This document shows, in pieces, positions 50,056-60,205 of a stretch of 64,000 bases of DNA. The notes beneath the pieces were generated by a model. It was given only the letters and a program-made list of their open reading frames with translations, was not told the DNA's origin and made no database searches. The first letter of the stretch is position 1; every line of letters begins with the position of its first letter. The DNA is taken from contig NZ_CP032152.1 of NCBI RefSeq assembly GCF_003555505.1, forward strand, positions 682,001 to 746,000, read 5' to 3'. Origin of the DNA: Thermosynechococcus sichuanensis E542. GTDB taxonomy: Bacteria > Cyanobacteriota > Cyanobacteriia > Thermosynechococcales > Thermosynechococcaceae. Both the position numbers and the translations under genes were made by a program.

Positions 50056-51321
50056 ATGGCGGGAATCGGCGCAGCCCTACGGGTTTTTCAAAGTCGCAAA
50101 ATGGCGGCACTGCTTTTGTTGGGGTTTTCGTCAGGGTTGCCCCTGTTTCTCACCAGCCGAACACTGCAAGCATGGATGACCGTTGAGGGCATTGACTTGA
50201 CCGCCATTGGCCTCTTTAGCCTAGTGGGGTTGCCCTACTCCCTGAAGTTTCTCTGGTCCCCCTTGCTGGATCGCTACACGATTCCCTTTTTGGGACGGCG
50301 GCGAGGGTGGTTACTGCTGATTCAGGTGCTCCTCTTGGGGGCGATCGCCCTGATGGCGGTACAGGATCCGAGTACGAGCCTGCGCCTGTTGGCGGTGAAT
50401 GCCCTTGCCATTGCCTTCTTGAGTGCCAGCCAAGATATTGCCGTGGATGCCTACCGTGCCGATGTCCTAGAACCCCTTGAAATGGGAGCAGGTGCGGGTA
50501 TCTACGTCCTTGGCTATCGCATTGCGCTCTTGGTCACGGGTTCCCTCGCCCTCATCCTTGCCGATCAACTGCCTTGGCCAGTGGTTTACGTCCTGATGGC
50601 ATTGTTGATGCTGGTGGGCATGGTTACCACCCTTTGGGCACCGGAACCCGAGGTACATCCCCCAGCCCCTCGCTCCTTAGCTGAGGCAGTCATTCAACCC
50701 TTTCTTGATTTTTTCCAGCGCTACGGCTGGGGAACGGGGCTGATTATTTTGCTTTTTATCTGCCTCTACCGCTTGGGGGATGCCCTCACAGGGAACATGA
50801 TGACCCCTTTTCTGTTGCAGCAGGGCTTTAGCCAAACTCAAATTGGGGCGGTGCAAGGGGGTGTGGGGCTGATTGCCACGATTGTCGGTGCCCTTGCCGG
50901 CGGCGCAGCCATCAGTCAAATCGGGATTCACCGTGCCCTGTGGATCATGGGGGGATTGCAAGCCTCCAGCAATATCTCCTATTTTGTGTTGGCCAATGCC
51001 GGTGCCAACCCAACGGTGATGGTGGCTGCCATTAGTATTGATAACTTCTGTGCGGGGCTGGCGATCGCGGCCTTAACCGCACTCCTGATGAGCCTCTGCA
51101 ATCCCCAATTTAGTGCAACGCAGTATGCCCTGCTCTCTAGTCTTTTTGCCTTTAGTCGGGATGTTCTGGCGGCTCCTGCAGGTAAAGCCGCAGAGATCAT
51201 GGGGTGGCCGCTCTTTTTTCTCTTTACGATTGGGGCTGCCTTACCAGCCCTGCTACTGCTGCCATTTTTTGCCCCTTGGCGAGGGAAGCCAGCGTTCCCC
51301 CGACCGGGTAGTGATGAATGA
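50056..51321 (+). CDS. MFS transporter, AmpG-like
   Basis: A 421-residue, about twelve-helix membrane protein of the AmpG-type major facilitator group. GFSSGLPLFLTSRTLQAWMTVEGIDLTAIGLFSL, KFLWSPLLDRYTIPFLGRRRGWLL and SASQDIAVDAYRADVLEP match the AmpG signature. AmpG imports anhydromuropeptides for peptidoglycan recycling in other bacteria; cyanobacterial members may differ. An earlier overlapping ATG at 50052 is out of frame. aroB starts 14 bp after the stop, so they probably share a transcript. Confidence 0.88.
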   Translation: MAGIGAALRVFQSRKMAALLLLGFSSGLPLFLTSRTLQAWMTVEGIDLTAIGLFSLVGLPYSLKFLWSPLLDRYTIPFLGRRRGWLLLIQVLLLGAIALMAVQDPSTSLRLLAVNALAIAFLSASQDIAVDAYRADVLEPLEMGAGAGIYVLGYRIALLVTGSLALILADQLPWPVVYVLMALLMLVGMVTTLWAPEPEVHPPAPRSLAEAVIQPFLDFFQRYGWGTGLIILLFICLYRLGDALTGNMMTPFLLQQGFSQTQIGAVQGGVGLIATIVGALAGGAAISQIGIHRALWIMGGLQASSNISYFVLANAGANPTVMVAAISIDNFCAGLAIAALTALLMSLCNPQFSATQYALLSSLFAFSRDVLAAPAGKAAEIMGWPLFFLFTIGAALPALLLLPFFAPWRGKPAFPRPGSDE

Positions 51322-51335
51322 AAAGATTGGAGTAG

Positions 51336-52463
51336 ATGTCCCTAGCAAAGCCAACAATGACCACTCTGATTTCCGTTCCCCTTGGTGAGCACGCCTACCG
51401 CATCGCCATTGGTGCCAACATACGGCGGCAGTTGCCTGCCCTTTTGGCCGAATATACCCCCTTGACGCCGAAAGCCCCTGCCCTGATCGTTTCCAATCCG
51501 CGAATTTGGCGACACTATGGCACAGAGGTGCACGAGGCATTAACGCAAGCGGGCTGGCAGGTCACCCCCTGTCTTCTCCCAGCGGGGGAACGCTACAAAA
51601 CCCTCAGAACCGTCGAAAAGATTTATGATGCTGCCCTGCGTCAGCGTTTAGAGCGGGGTTCTACCCTCTTTGCCCTTGGCGGTGGGGTCATTGGTGACAT
51701 GACCGGCTTTGCGGCGGCGACCTGGCTGCGGGGGATTGCCGTGGTTCAGATGCCCACCAGTCTCTTGGCGATGGTGGATGCAGCCATTGGCGGCAAAACA
51801 GGGGTGAACCATCCCCAGGGCAAAAATCTCATCGGTGCCTTTCATCAACCCCGTCTTGTGGTCATTGATCCCGATGTTTTGGTAACCTTACCCCCCAGAG
51901 AATTTCGGGCTGGCATGGCAGAGGTGATTAAATACGGCGTGATTTGGGATGCTCAGCTATTTGACCTGCTGAGTCAGTTGCCGCGCTTGGATCGCATGGC
52001 TGCTTTGCCTGCTGAGCAGTTGCTTCAAATCCTAGAGCGTTCCTGCCAAGCAAAAGTGGATGTGGTCAGCAAGGATGAGCGGGAAGCAGGTCTGCGGGCG
52101 ATTTTGAATTACGGGCACACAATTGGCCATGCCCTTGAAAGTATGGGTAACTATCGTCTTTTGAACCACGGCGAGGCTGTGGCCATTGGTATGATTGCCG
52201 CTGGCGAACTGGCGGTGACCTTGGGGTATTGGTCAGCAGAAGCCGCCGCCGCCCAACGGGCATTGATTCTCAAGGCAAAACTACCGACTACGATCCCAGC
52301 TCACTTTGATGTCGAGGGACTGCTGGCACTTCTGCAACATGACAAGAAGGTTCAGGCACAAAAGGTGCGGTTTATTCTCCCCACTGCCATTGGCCATGGG
52401 GAAATTTTTGATCAGGTGCCAACAGAACTAATTCGGGAGACACTCCATCGGCTCCAAGCCTAG
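51336..52463 (+). CDS. aroB: 3-dehydroquinate synthase
   Basis: NAD- and metal-dependent second step of the shikimate pathway. Length is 375 residues from ATG 51336; an ATG at 51357 is also possible. NAD-binding [16 protein letters not shown], then [32 protein letters not shown] and the zinc ligands in [11 protein letters not shown] and HGEAVAIGM are all present. Chorismate from this pathway feeds menF and trpD in the same window. It ends with a 4-nt convergent overlap with the next small gene. Confidence 0.96.
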   Translation: MSLAKPTMTTLISVPLGEHAYRIAIGANIRRQLPALLAEYTPLTPKAPALIVSNPRIWRHYGTEVHEALTQAGWQVTPCLLPAGERYKTLRTVEKIYDAALRQRLERGSTLFALGGGVIGDMTGFAAATWLRGIAVVQMPTSLLAMVDAAIGGKTGVNHPQGKNLIGAFHQPRLVVIDPDVLVTLPPREFRAGMAEVIKYGVIWDAQLFDLLSQLPRLDRMAALPAEQLLQILERSCQAKVDVVSKDEREAGLRAILNYGHTIGHALESMGNYRLLNHGEAVAIGMIAAGELAVTLGYWSAEAAAAQRALILKAKLPTTIPAHFDVEGLLALLQHDKKVQAQKVRFILPTAIGHGEIFDQVPTELIRETLHRLQA

Positions 52464-52702
52464 CTAGGGGATGGGGTATCTGGGGTATCTAGCAAACATT
52501 TTTTGCTGGCTTTTAATTCCTTCCAGAGATTTTTAATTTGCTCGTAAGCTTCCTGAGGGGAGAGCTTGCCACTGTTTTCGAGGCCGGAAATGTAGCTCAC
52601 TCGGGTGGCAAACTCCTGCAAGTTGGCATCAAATAAAAAATTTTCGGGTGTAAACTCACCGTGGTAACGGCTGTGGGGATGTAAAAATTCGTATTTATTC
52701 AT
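52460..52702 (-). CDS. Small conserved cyanobacterial protein (DUF7219-like)
   Basis: An 80-residue protein: [63 protein letters not shown], then a Ser/Pro tail. The [10 protein letters not shown] and FANLQEF-type motifs match a family of small cyanobacterial proteins that I remember as DUF7219; no function is known. AAGG-type sequence precedes the ATG. It is convergent with aroB and divergent from the next hypothetical gene across a 259-bp AT-rich spacer in which I see no gene. Confidence 0.75.
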   Translation of the reverse strand: MNKYEFLHPHSRYHGEFTPENFLFDANLQEFATRVSYISGLENSGKLSPQEAYEQIKNLWKELKASKKCLLDTPDTPSPS

Positions 52703-52961
52703 TGCTTACCTATCCTTTTTCCTCAGGGATTAACCTATTCTTAACTTCATTTTAACCAATTTCTCTCGGATAACCGTAGCTGCGGTAACAAAACTGTGAT
52801 CTTACTGGTGGGAAAACGGGGCTTTGTTAACAACTGTTGGCAAATGGTTAAGCATTATTAACTTTGATTGATCAAATAAAGGAGACTTATCACACTACAT
52901 AAGGGAAGCGCGATCCCTAGCGATCGCTGGATATCAATGCTGTTATTTAGGAAATAGATAC

Positions 52962-53396
52962 ATGATGCACGGACTCTCCTTGGCTCCCCGTTATCGTTTA
53001 GATGATGTTGATCCTTGGCTCTTGGGAATTGATCCCAGCCGTCATTATTGGCTGCAAGTCAATGGGAATCCTCAACAACGGGTGGCCATTCCGGGGGTCT
53101 GTGTCCAGAGCATCTCGGAACTGCGGGAGATTATGGAGGCGGTGCGCTCGCTCCTACCGGGGCAGCAGTTGCAAATTCAGCGGGCGGCCACCTGTCTAGA
53201 AATTCACTGTGTGGCTGAAAATCTGCTGGCGATCGCCCACCCTGTTGACGGTGCCCCCGCTTGGCATCTCTTTGATCGCGAAACCCTTGAAAGTTTAGTG
53301 ATGAGTGCCCATCCCCACTGGCAATGTCGGCCTGAGGATGTGGAGTTGGGGCGGCAGCAATTGTGGCAGGCGTTTCAGTTACCAGTGGCCGCCTGA
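52962..53396 (+). CDS. Hypothetical soluble protein
   Basis: A 144-residue acidic protein starting [24 protein letters not shown]. No TM segment or known motif is visible; [27 protein letters not shown] lies in the middle and [16 protein letters not shown] at the end. The ATG at 52962 has no clear ribosome binding site (GGAAATAGATAC). It overlaps convergent nusB by 22 nt. Function unknown. Confidence 0.6.
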   Translation: MMHGLSLAPRYRLDDVDPWLLGIDPSRHYWLQVNGNPQQRVAIPGVCVQSISELREIMEAVRSLLPGQQLQIQRAATCLEIHCVAENLLAIAHPVDGAPAWHLFDRETLESLVMSAHPHWQCRPEDVELGRQQLWQAFQLPVAA

Positions 53397-54013
53397 ACTG
53401 CGTCAAGGACTTCACTAATCCGCCGCAGTACGCCATTGATAAAGCGGTGGCTGCCCTCGTCACTATAGCGTTTGGCCAGTTCGATCGCCTCATTGATGGC
53501 CACTTGCTTGGCCACGTCAAGATAGCGCATCTCCGCGACGGCAATTTCAATAATGGTGCGATCTAAGTGGGTCAGTCGCTCCAGTTGCCAATCCACCATT
53601 GAGCGATTCACCAGTTCTTGAATCTCCGTTTGGTGTCGCTGCAAACAGCGCAGCAGGGCGATCGCGTAGGCTTGGACCTCCTCCTGATGGGCAAAGTAGA
53701 GAATTTCGGGTAAATCGAGAGCAGCACCTATTTTGTTTAAGCCCTTTTCCGCCCGATTAAGGGCATCTTGGAGCACCATCTGTGCCCTTTCGAGATGGGG
53801 CAATTGAAACTCGCTGTGGTGGAGCAGGCGCTGACTTTCGCTGAGTTCGCTGCCGGCCTGTTCGAGGGTATCGCGCACATCACTTGCCAGCGTCCGTACA
53901 GCCGTTAAGATCAAACTGCGGCAGTCACTTTCATCGAGCAGTTTCGGTTGGCGTAACACTTGAGCGGCACTGAGCAACGCCAATTCCCGCGCAACACGAC
54001 GAGCAGTAATCAT
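53375..54013 (-). CDS. nusB: Transcription antitermination protein NusB
   Basis: Binds boxA RNA with S10 in rRNA antitermination. At 212 residues it is longer than the 140-residue E. coli protein because of an extra helical segment in the N-terminal half, common in cyanobacteria. The start [20 protein letters not shown] gives the RNA-binding arginine-rich helix. The C-terminal domain ([44 protein letters not shown]...[11 protein letters not shown]) is standard. It starts 24 bp after the DUF502 gene stop on the same strand. Confidence 0.93.
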   Translation of the reverse strand: MITARRVARELALLSAAQVLRQPKLLDESDCRSLILTAVRTLASDVRDTLEQAGSELSESQRLLHHSEFQLPHLERAQMVLQDALNRAEKGLNKIGAALDLPEILYFAHQEEVQAYAIALLRCLQRHQTEIQELVNRSMVDWQLERLTHLDRTIIEIAVAEMRYLDVAKQVAINEAIELAKRYSDEGSHRFINGVLRRISEVLDAVQAATGN

Positions 54014-54037
54014 AGGTGAATCCTCAAAAACAAGTTC

Positions 54038-54721
54038 TTAACCCAACGAAGCAGGGGCAGGGGGCAGGGTCGAGGTCGGAACTGATCCCGGTGTCACAAT
54101 CCCCCCCGAAATAATCAGCTTAAAGGCATCCTCGATCGAAATGTCCAAATCCCGCACATCCCGCTCACTGGCAATCACATACCAACCCGTGGTGGGGTTA
54201 GGGGATGAGGGGATAAATAAGCTCAACATCGGCTCGGAAAAAGCCGTCTGCAATGAACCATTAATTGTGCCAGTAACAAAGGCCACCGCCCACAGACCCG
54301 GCCGCGGGTATTCTACGAGCACCACCCGCCGAAAGCGATCGCGCGAATCCCGCAGAATCGTCTCTAGGAGCTGTTGCAGCACTTTATAAATGGTGCCCGC
54401 CAAGGGAATGCGCTTGAGAATGCTCTCACCCGTGTTCAAGAGCCACTGGCCAAAGATATTGCGTGCCATTAAGCCAATGAGCAGGATCCCTGTTAAGGGC
54501 ACGAAAATCCCCACTGCCACATTGAGCAGATCCACCAACAGGGGGTGCCATGTTTTGAAGGGATTCACTTGCTTAGGAATACGGGTGAGGAGATCCAACA
54601 CCCAACTGGAGACAGAAATCGATAGCCAAATTGTCGTTGCCAGTGGGATCACCACCAGCAGACCGGCAATGAGATCATTTTTAATTGCTTGTTGGAGTCG
54701 GTGCAGCACAGATACTCGCAC
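54038..54721 (-). CDS. DUF502 membrane protein
   Basis: A 227-residue protein with two TM segments at about 15-40 (DLIAGLLVVIPLATTIWLSISVSSWVL) and 65-90 (LLNVAVGIFVPLTGILLIGLMARNIFG). A soluble domain then follows (LKRIPLAGTIYKVLQQLLETI, VVLVEYPRPGLWAVAFVTG, PNPTTGWYVIASERDV, ISGGIVTP). These are the signatures of DUF502, whose plant relatives (COV1-like) act in membrane trafficking; the bacterial role is unknown. A Pro/Ser tail ends the protein. It lies between nusB and a TPR gene, 21 bp from the latter's stop. Confidence 0.88.
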   Translation of the reverse strand: MRVSVLHRLQQAIKNDLIAGLLVVIPLATTIWLSISVSSWVLDLLTRIPKQVNPFKTWHPLLVDLLNVAVGIFVPLTGILLIGLMARNIFGQWLLNTGESILKRIPLAGTIYKVLQQLLETILRDSRDRFRRVVLVEYPRPGLWAVAFVTGTINGSLQTAFSEPMLSLFIPSSPNPTTGWYVIASERDVRDLDISIEDAFKLIISGGIVTPGSVPTSTLPPAPASLG

Positions 54722-54742
54722 GAGCAGACTTCTGTTTCTAGC

Positions 54743-55852
54743 TTAGCGGTTGCTGCCACTGCGGGCACGGTGAAAGGCCAAGCTGCTGTAGAGCATGAAA
54801 GCGGCATCCCAAAGACTGTCTTCGCGACGAAAGAGGTTAATGTGGGGGGGAATTTTACTCAGGAGTTCGGTAAAGTCCAAGGCGGTTTCGGCAAAGCTGG
54901 TGAAGTCTTGCCATACGGGGCGATCGCCACAGTGCTGCTGCCACAGACTCGATAACTGCCGCCACTTCACCCATGAGGTATTTTGATCCAAATCTAAATC
55001 ACTTTGGATCACCTCCGCCACCCGATTGAGGGGAATCCCCTGATGAAATTGGTAACCGCCACGATAAAAGCGCAGGATTTGATTTTGCTGAAAGAGGTGG
55101 AGATCACAGCACTGGGCATGATCCTGAATTTGTTCTTTGCGGGTGACTTTCCCTTGGCGATCGCGATCGAACACCTGCTCAAAAATTGGCAGCAACCCCT
55201 CCACTCGCTGGCTAACCTGTGACCAAGTAAACGTTAGCTCCACAGGTTCTGGTGATAATGAACTAGTACACACCACACGCGGCTGTGGCTCCAGGGCCGC
55301 AAAATAACGCACCTGCAAGACGGGTGTGGCTGTCAGTGCCTCAAAGGGGACACAAAAGAGAGTAAACCCCTGCTGTTTCAGCTCTTGGCAATAGACCGTG
55401 AGTTCTGCAAAATTACCCGTGCGAATTAAGCGCCAGCCCCGCGACGGAATCAACAGTCGCGCCGTGTAGGGGTCAATCTTAAACATGGTGGCCAAAAGAC
55501 GGGCAAGGATCGTGCGTTGCTCAGGGGCAGCCACCCCCTCTAGAACAAGAACACCCTGCTGCTCCACTCCCACCACGGCATGGGTTGCTAAAATCGCCTG
55601 TTGTCGCTGTTGTTGACGAATTTGCTCAATTTTTTCGAGGCCGCGCCGAGCCATTTGGGTCAGCTTGGAACCGCAGTTGAGGCGCAGTAATTGGCGAAAG
55701 TCTGACTCCGCTGCCTCTAATCGCTCTGTCTTGAGATGGAGTTGACCTCGGCACAGAAGCACACGGGGATCCTCAGGAGGCAAGGTGGCCAGCAACTTTT
55801 CTGCCTGTTGGAAATTTCCTTTATCCAGTGCTGTTAAGACCTCAGTCAGCAT
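54743..55852 (-). CDS. TPR-containing protein, unknown function
   Basis: A 369-residue soluble protein. The N terminus holds about two TPR-like units (LTALDKGNFQQAEKLLATLPPEDPRVLLCRGQLHLKTERLEAAESDFRQLL). The next domain (about 90-260) contains GVLVLEGVAAPEQRTILARLLATMFKIDPYTARLLIPSRGWRLIRTGNF, and the C terminus is rich in aromatic residues (ILRFYRGGYQFHQGI, LFRREDSLWDAAFMLYSSLAFHRAR). I recognise it only as a cyanobacterial hypothetical. The setting beside dnaJ gives no firm hint. Confidence 0.7.
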   Translation of the reverse strand: MLTEVLTALDKGNFQQAEKLLATLPPEDPRVLLCRGQLHLKTERLEAAESDFRQLLRLNCGSKLTQMARRGLEKIEQIRQQQRQQAILATHAVVGVEQQGVLVLEGVAAPEQRTILARLLATMFKIDPYTARLLIPSRGWRLIRTGNFAELTVYCQELKQQGFTLFCVPFEALTATPVLQVRYFAALEPQPRVVCTSSLSPEPVELTFTWSQVSQRVEGLLPIFEQVFDRDRQGKVTRKEQIQDHAQCCDLHLFQQNQILRFYRGGYQFHQGIPLNRVAEVIQSDLDLDQNTSWVKWRQLSSLWQQHCGDRPVWQDFTSFAETALDFTELLSKIPPHINLFRREDSLWDAAFMLYSSLAFHRARSGSNR

Positions 55853-55896
55853 GGCCAGCGCCCCCCGACGTTTTTTTCTATTTTAGGCAATGCGCC

Positions 55897-57018
55897 CTAA
55901 CCACCAAATAAGCTGCCGAGGAAGCCCTCTAGACCGCCTTTGCCCATGCGCTCGCCGCGAATTTTCGCCAATTTCTCCAGCAGTTCTCGCTCCTCATGGG
56001 TGATATGGGTGGGAATTTCCACATCGACGGTAATGAGGTGATCGCCCCGCGCTACAGGATTGCCTACTCGGGGAACACCTCGGCCTTCTAGGACTAACAC
56101 CGTACCGGGTTGGGTGCCTGCGGGAATCTTGAGTTCTGCTTCTCCATCCACCGTGCTCACGGGAATCCGACAGCCCAGAATTGCTTGCAGGTAGCTAATT
56201 TTAATCCGCGATAGGATGTTGTTGCCTTCGCGCTGAAACTCGGGATCAGGTTCGACAAAAAGATAGACGTAGAGATCGCCGGGGGGGCCTCCCCGCAGAC
56301 CGGCATCCCCTTCCCCTGAGACCCGCAGCCGCGTGCCATTGTCCACCCCAGCAGGAATGGTGATTTTCAGCTTTTTGCTGACTTGGATATGGCCTTGGCC
56401 ACCGCAGGACTCACAGCGATCTTCAATCACCACACCAGAGCCACCACAGGTAGGACAGGTGGTTAGTTGCGTGAAACTGCCGAAGGGGGTTCGTGCCGAT
56501 CGCCGCACTTGACCAATGCCACCACAGGTACTACAGGTAACTGGTCGGGTACCGGGTTTTGCCCCAGTTCCTTGACAGGCTTTACAGGTTTCTAAATGGT
56601 TGATGCGAATTTCCTTCTCGCCGCCAAAGACAGCTTCGCGAAATTCCAGTTTCAGGTCATAGCGCAAATCTTCCCCGCGGGTGGGGCCTTGCTGTCGCCG
56701 ACTACTAGTGGCAAAGCCGCCAAAGAAGGTTTCAAAAATGTCGGCAAAGCCGCCCATATCACTGAAGCCAAAATCACTAAAGCCAGTCGCTCCAACGCCA
56801 CTAACCCCGGCTTCACCAAAGCGATCGTAGTTGGCTCGCGCTTGGGGATCCGAGAGCACCTCGTAGGCGCGGTTGATTTCCTTGAACTTTTCTTCAGCGC
56901 CCGGTTCTTTGTTGACATCGGGGTGATACTTGCGAGCCAAGCGCCGATAGGCTCGTTTTAATTCTTCAGCATCCGCAGAGCGTGAGACACCTAGGATCTC
57001 ATAGAAATCACGAGCCAT
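55897..57018 (-). CDS. dnaJ: Chaperone protein DnaJ (type I Hsp40)
   Basis: Co-chaperone that stimulates DnaK ATPase and binds unfolded substrates. From [11 protein letters not shown] it is 373 residues; a GTG two codons upstream is also open. The J domain has HPD at about 33-35, followed by the Gly/Phe region ([20 protein letters not shown]) and four zinc repeats ([32 protein letters not shown]), then the C-terminal beta-domains ([13 protein letters not shown]). It lies 17 bp after the dnaK stop on the same strand, so the pair forms an operon. GrpE is not adjacent. Confidence 0.95.
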   Translation of the reverse strand: MARDFYEILGVSRSADAEELKRAYRRLARKYHPDVNKEPGAEEKFKEINRAYEVLSDPQARANYDRFGEAGVSGVGATGFSDFGFSDMGGFADIFETFFGGFATSSRRQQGPTRGEDLRYDLKLEFREAVFGGEKEIRINHLETCKACQGTGAKPGTRPVTCSTCGGIGQVRRSARTPFGSFTQLTTCPTCGGSGVVIEDRCESCGGQGHIQVSKKLKITIPAGVDNGTRLRVSGEGDAGLRGGPPGDLYVYLFVEPDPEFQREGNNILSRIKISYLQAILGCRIPVSTVDGEAELKIPAGTQPGTVLVLEGRGVPRVGNPVARGDHLITVDVEIPTHITHEERELLEKLAKIRGERMGKGGLEGFLGSLFGG

Positions 57019-57035
57019 AGCCACCGTTACCTAAA

Positions 57036-58991
57036 TTAATCAACCGCTTCATAATCTGAAACAACTGTTTCTTCATTATCGCTGATTATTGTGGCATCAC
57101 TATCCAAAACTTGAGTGGCTTGGGAACTAATTGTAGCCCCTCCCATTGTTGGGGTTGAGGTCATCATTGAACCGCCTGCGGTCTGTTGATACACCACAGT
57201 TCCCAAGGTCACTAAGGCCTGCTGCAGGGCTTCCATCCGCTTGCGAATTTCATCGGGGGTAATGTTGTCATCCACCATTGCTGCCTGCATACTCTGAACC
57301 ACTGGCTCAATGCGTGCCCGCAGATCGGGAGTTAATGTGATGCCATGGTTTTTGATCGTTGATTCATAGCTGTAGAGCAGGGCATCCGCTTGGTTGCGCA
57401 ATTCGGCAATTTCTTTCTTGATTTGGTCGGCTTGAGCATAAATTGCGGCCTCTTGGCGCATGCGCTCGATTTCCATACTGCTGAGGCCACCGCGATTGGT
57501 AATGCGCACACTTTGTTGGCGGCCTGTGGCGCGATCGACGGCAGACACACTCAGGATACCGTTGGCATCAATATCAAACGTGACATCAATTTGGGGCACC
57601 CCTCGGGGAGCGGGAGCAATACCAGTGAGTTCAAAGCAGGCCAGTTGTTTATTGTCCTTGGCCATGGGGCGCTCCCCTTGATAGACGGCAATTTCAACCA
57701 CGGTTTGGCCATCCGTGGCGGTGGAAAAGGTTTGGGTTTTGCTGGTGGGGAGGGTAGTGTTGCGTTCGATAATTTTTGTAAAGACACCGCCAAGGGTTTC
57801 CAACCCTAAAGAGAGGGGCGTGACATCCAGCAGCAGGAGATCTTTAACAGTCGTTTCCTTGCCAAGAATCCCCCCTTGAATGGCTGCACCGACGGCAACC
57901 GCTTCATCGGGATTAACGGAGCGATCGGGATTTTTGCCACAGAATTGCTTCACTAACTCCTGAATGGCGGGAATACGGGTGGAACCACCAACGAGTAACA
58001 CGCGATCAATATCCTGAACGGTCAAACCGGCATCGGCGATCGCCTGCTGCATGGGTTCGAGGGTCGCCTGAACCAAGTGGGCGCAGAGTTCCTCAAACTT
58101 ACTGCGGGTGAGTTCCATTTCAAGGTGCTTAGGTCCCGTTTCATCCGCCGTAATAAAGGGCAGGTTAATCGAGGTGCTCAGGGTGCCCGATAACTCCACC
58201 TTGGCTTTTTCGGCAGCTTCGCGGAGGCGTTGCAGTGCCATTTTGTCCTTGGAGAGATCAATCCCCTCCTGTTCTTTGAAGCAGGCCAAGAGCCAATCAA
58301 GAATACATTCATCAAAATTATCGCCCCCTAGGTGATTATTCCCCGCTGTGGAGCGCACCTCAAAAACGCCATCGCCGAGTTGGAGAATCGAAACATCAAA
58401 GGTGCCACCCCCCAAGTCAAAAACCAAGATGGTTTGATCTTGATCCTGCTTGTCAATGCCGTAGGCCAAGGAGGCGGCCGTTGGCTCGTTGATAATACGC
58501 AGCACCTCAAGGCCAGCGATCGCCCCGGCATCTTTGGTGGCTTGGCGCTGGGCATCACTAAAGTAGGCTGGTACAGTAATTACGGCTTGGGTGACAGGTT
58601 CCCCCAGATAGGCTTCCGCATCCTGCTTTAGCTTTTGCAGGATCATGGCGGAAATTTCTTGGGGGGTATAGGTGCGATCGCGAATCTGCACATCCACCAT
58701 GCCATCGCGACCCGGCACACAGGTATAGGGCACACGGGCACGCTCTTGAGCTGTTTCCTCCCAGCGGCGGCCAATAAACCGCTTGATACTAAAAACAGTG
58801 TTTTCAGCATTGGTGACGGCTTGCCGCTTTGCCAGTTGACCCACCAACCGTTCGCCCGATTTGCCAAAGGCGACAATACTGGGGGTGGTGCGCCCGCCCT
58901 CTGCACTGGGGATCACGACGGGATTCCCCCCTTCTAAGACTGCCACACAACTATTTGTGGTTCCAAGGTCGATGCCAATAACTTTACCCAT
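57036..58991 (-). CDS. dnaK: Molecular chaperone DnaK (Hsp70)
   Basis: ATP-dependent chaperone of 651 residues. The start at 58991 ([21 protein letters not shown]) is chosen over a frame to 59012. NBD motifs are [22 protein letters not shown] and [16 protein letters not shown]; the interdomain linker is [16 protein letters not shown]; the substrate domain has [19 protein letters not shown]. The C-terminal tail ([19 protein letters not shown]) is acidic but not the standard EEVD. Its dnaJ pairing suggests the DnaK2-like main chaperone of cyanobacteria. No CIRCE element (TTAGCACTC-N9-GAGTGCTAA) is seen in the 167-bp upstream gap. Confidence 0.96.
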   Translation of the reverse strand: MGKVIGIDLGTTNSCVAVLEGGNPVVIPSAEGGRTTPSIVAFGKSGERLVGQLAKRQAVTNAENTVFSIKRFIGRRWEETAQERARVPYTCVPGRDGMVDVQIRDRTYTPQEISAMILQKLKQDAEAYLGEPVTQAVITVPAYFSDAQRQATKDAGAIAGLEVLRIINEPTAASLAYGIDKQDQDQTILVFDLGGGTFDVSILQLGDGVFEVRSTAGNNHLGGDNFDECILDWLLACFKEQEGIDLSKDKMALQRLREAAEKAKVELSGTLSTSINLPFITADETGPKHLEMELTRSKFEELCAHLVQATLEPMQQAIADAGLTVQDIDRVLLVGGSTRIPAIQELVKQFCGKNPDRSVNPDEAVAVGAAIQGGILGKETTVKDLLLLDVTPLSLGLETLGGVFTKIIERNTTLPTSKTQTFSTATDGQTVVEIAVYQGERPMAKDNKQLACFELTGIAPAPRGVPQIDVTFDIDANGILSVSAVDRATGRQQSVRITNRGGLSSMEIERMRQEAAIYAQADQIKKEIAELRNQADALLYSYESTIKNHGITLTPDLRARIEPVVQSMQAAMVDDNITPDEIRKRMEALQQALVTLGTVVYQQTAGGSMMTSTPTMGGATISSQATQVLDSDATIISDNEETVVSDYEAVD

Positions 58992-59158
58992 AGCCGTAGT
59001 CGCTAATTCCAAAGATGCGTTATCAGAAGCAGACTTCCTACAAAAAGCCCGACTCTTTGGTTAGAATGCCGCAATGATGATGCTATCGTAACACCTGAAT
59101 TTAGGGCAAAACGGTTTATCAATAATCTTAGGCAACTGGCACAGGGTTGACCACTGCT

Positions 59159-59698
59159 TTATTCGCGAATGAGTGCCACGGCCACACGGTCATTACCTTG
59201 ATCCGTAATGGTTACCCGAATATTGGGGCCAAAGAACGTTTGCATCTTGGCTTGCTTTGATTGCCACACCTCAAGGGGAACTGCTGGGGAGTCAAATTCT
59301 AAAATTAGTGTATAGGCACCGTCCGTTAAGGTCTCGGCGATCGCCACCAAGACAGGACGCTCGGCATCTGAGGGACTCAAGCCTAAAGTGGCCAATGTGC
59401 TATCTAGGTGTGCTTCTTGGCCATACCGATAGCGGGTGACATCCTTACGGATTTGCGTTTGGGTGGGGGTGGCCTGGGCACGGCCAGCGATCGCCGCTGG
59501 GGTTGGGGTCTCACGATAGGGCACCGGTTTGAGTTCCGCCGCTTTCAGTGCCAATCCGCCCAAGAGTAGGGGCACACCGTAGAAAAAGCCCGCTAGATTC
59601 AAGGTGGCATTCCCCGTGGCATAGGCCACCACTCCCACCACAGTCAACAGTGAACCGACCATTAGCCCCAACGTTCCCAGTGATACAGACCCCAACAT
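59159..59698 (-). CDS. DUF2854 membrane protein
   Basis: A 179-residue protein with two hydrophobic segments at about 6-28 (GTLGLMVGSLLTVVGVVAYATG) and 34-52 (NLAGFFYGVPLLLGGLALKAAEL), then a soluble domain with KDVTRYRYGQEAHLDSTLATLGLSPSD and the closing FFGPNIRVTITDQGNDRVAVALI. This matches the DUF2854 family of cyanobacteria and plastids, of unknown role. It lies between yajQ and dnaK; the stop at 59159 is 167 bp from the dnaK start. Confidence 0.88.
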   Translation of the reverse strand: MLGSVSLGTLGLMVGSLLTVVGVVAYATGNATLNLAGFFYGVPLLLGGLALKAAELKPVPYRETPTPAAIAGRAQATPTQTQIRKDVTRYRYGQEAHLDSTLATLGLSPSDAERPVLVAIAETLTDGAYTLILEFDSPAVPLEVWQSKQAKMQTFFGPNIRVTITDQGNDRVAVALIRE

Positions 59699-59711
59699 GA
59701 CCCTTCAACCC

Positions 59712-60203
59712 CTAGCGGTAATTTGTAAATTGTAAGGGCACTGGGTAATCCTCCGTTTTCAGGCGTTGGATCACTGCTTGCAGATCATCCTTGGACTTGG
59801 CACTGACCCGTACTACATCCCCTTGAATCGAGGCTTGCACCTTCTTAAATTCATTGCGGATCAGCTTACTAATTTCCTTGGCCAATTCTGAGTTGATACC
59901 CCGCCGCAATTTAATGAACTGTTTGACCCGTTGGCCAGCCGCTGCCTCCACAGGTCCATAGTCAAAAATTTTCAGAGACAACTGCCGCTTCGCCGCCTTC
60001 TGTTGCAAAATGGTTTGCACTGAATTGAGCGTAAATTCACTATCGGTGTGAATCGTCAGTCCCTCTTTGGTTAACTCAAGGGTTGTCTGGGTGTCCTTAA
60101 GGTCATAGCGGGCTTTGATTTCCCGCTCCGTTTGATCCACAGCATTGACCAGCTCTTGCCAGTCAAAATCACTCACAATATCAAAGGAGAACGTGCTTGC
60201 CAT
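59712..60203 (-). CDS. YajQ-family nucleotide-binding protein
   Basis: A 163-residue two-ferredoxin-like-domain protein. It starts [29 protein letters not shown], with [19 protein letters not shown], then [23 protein letters not shown] and [27 protein letters not shown]. Members bind cyclic di-GMP in some bacteria. This fits a window with a diguanylate cyclase, but the binding in cyanobacteria is not shown by the sequence. It starts 3 bp after the binding-protein gene stop. Confidence 0.92.
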   Translation of the reverse strand: MASTFSFDIVSDFDWQELVNAVDQTEREIKARYDLKDTQTTLELTKEGLTIHTDSEFTLNSVQTILQQKAAKRQLSLKIFDYGPVEAAAGQRVKQFIKLRRGINSELAKEISKLIRNEFKKVQASIQGDVVRVSAKSKDDLQAVIQRLKTEDYPVPLQFTNYR

Positions 60204-60205
60204 GC

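Noticed and set aside
58992-59158. CIRCE heat-shock operator in front of dnaK
   Set aside because: No TTAGCACTC-N9-GAGTGCTAA or near match could be found.
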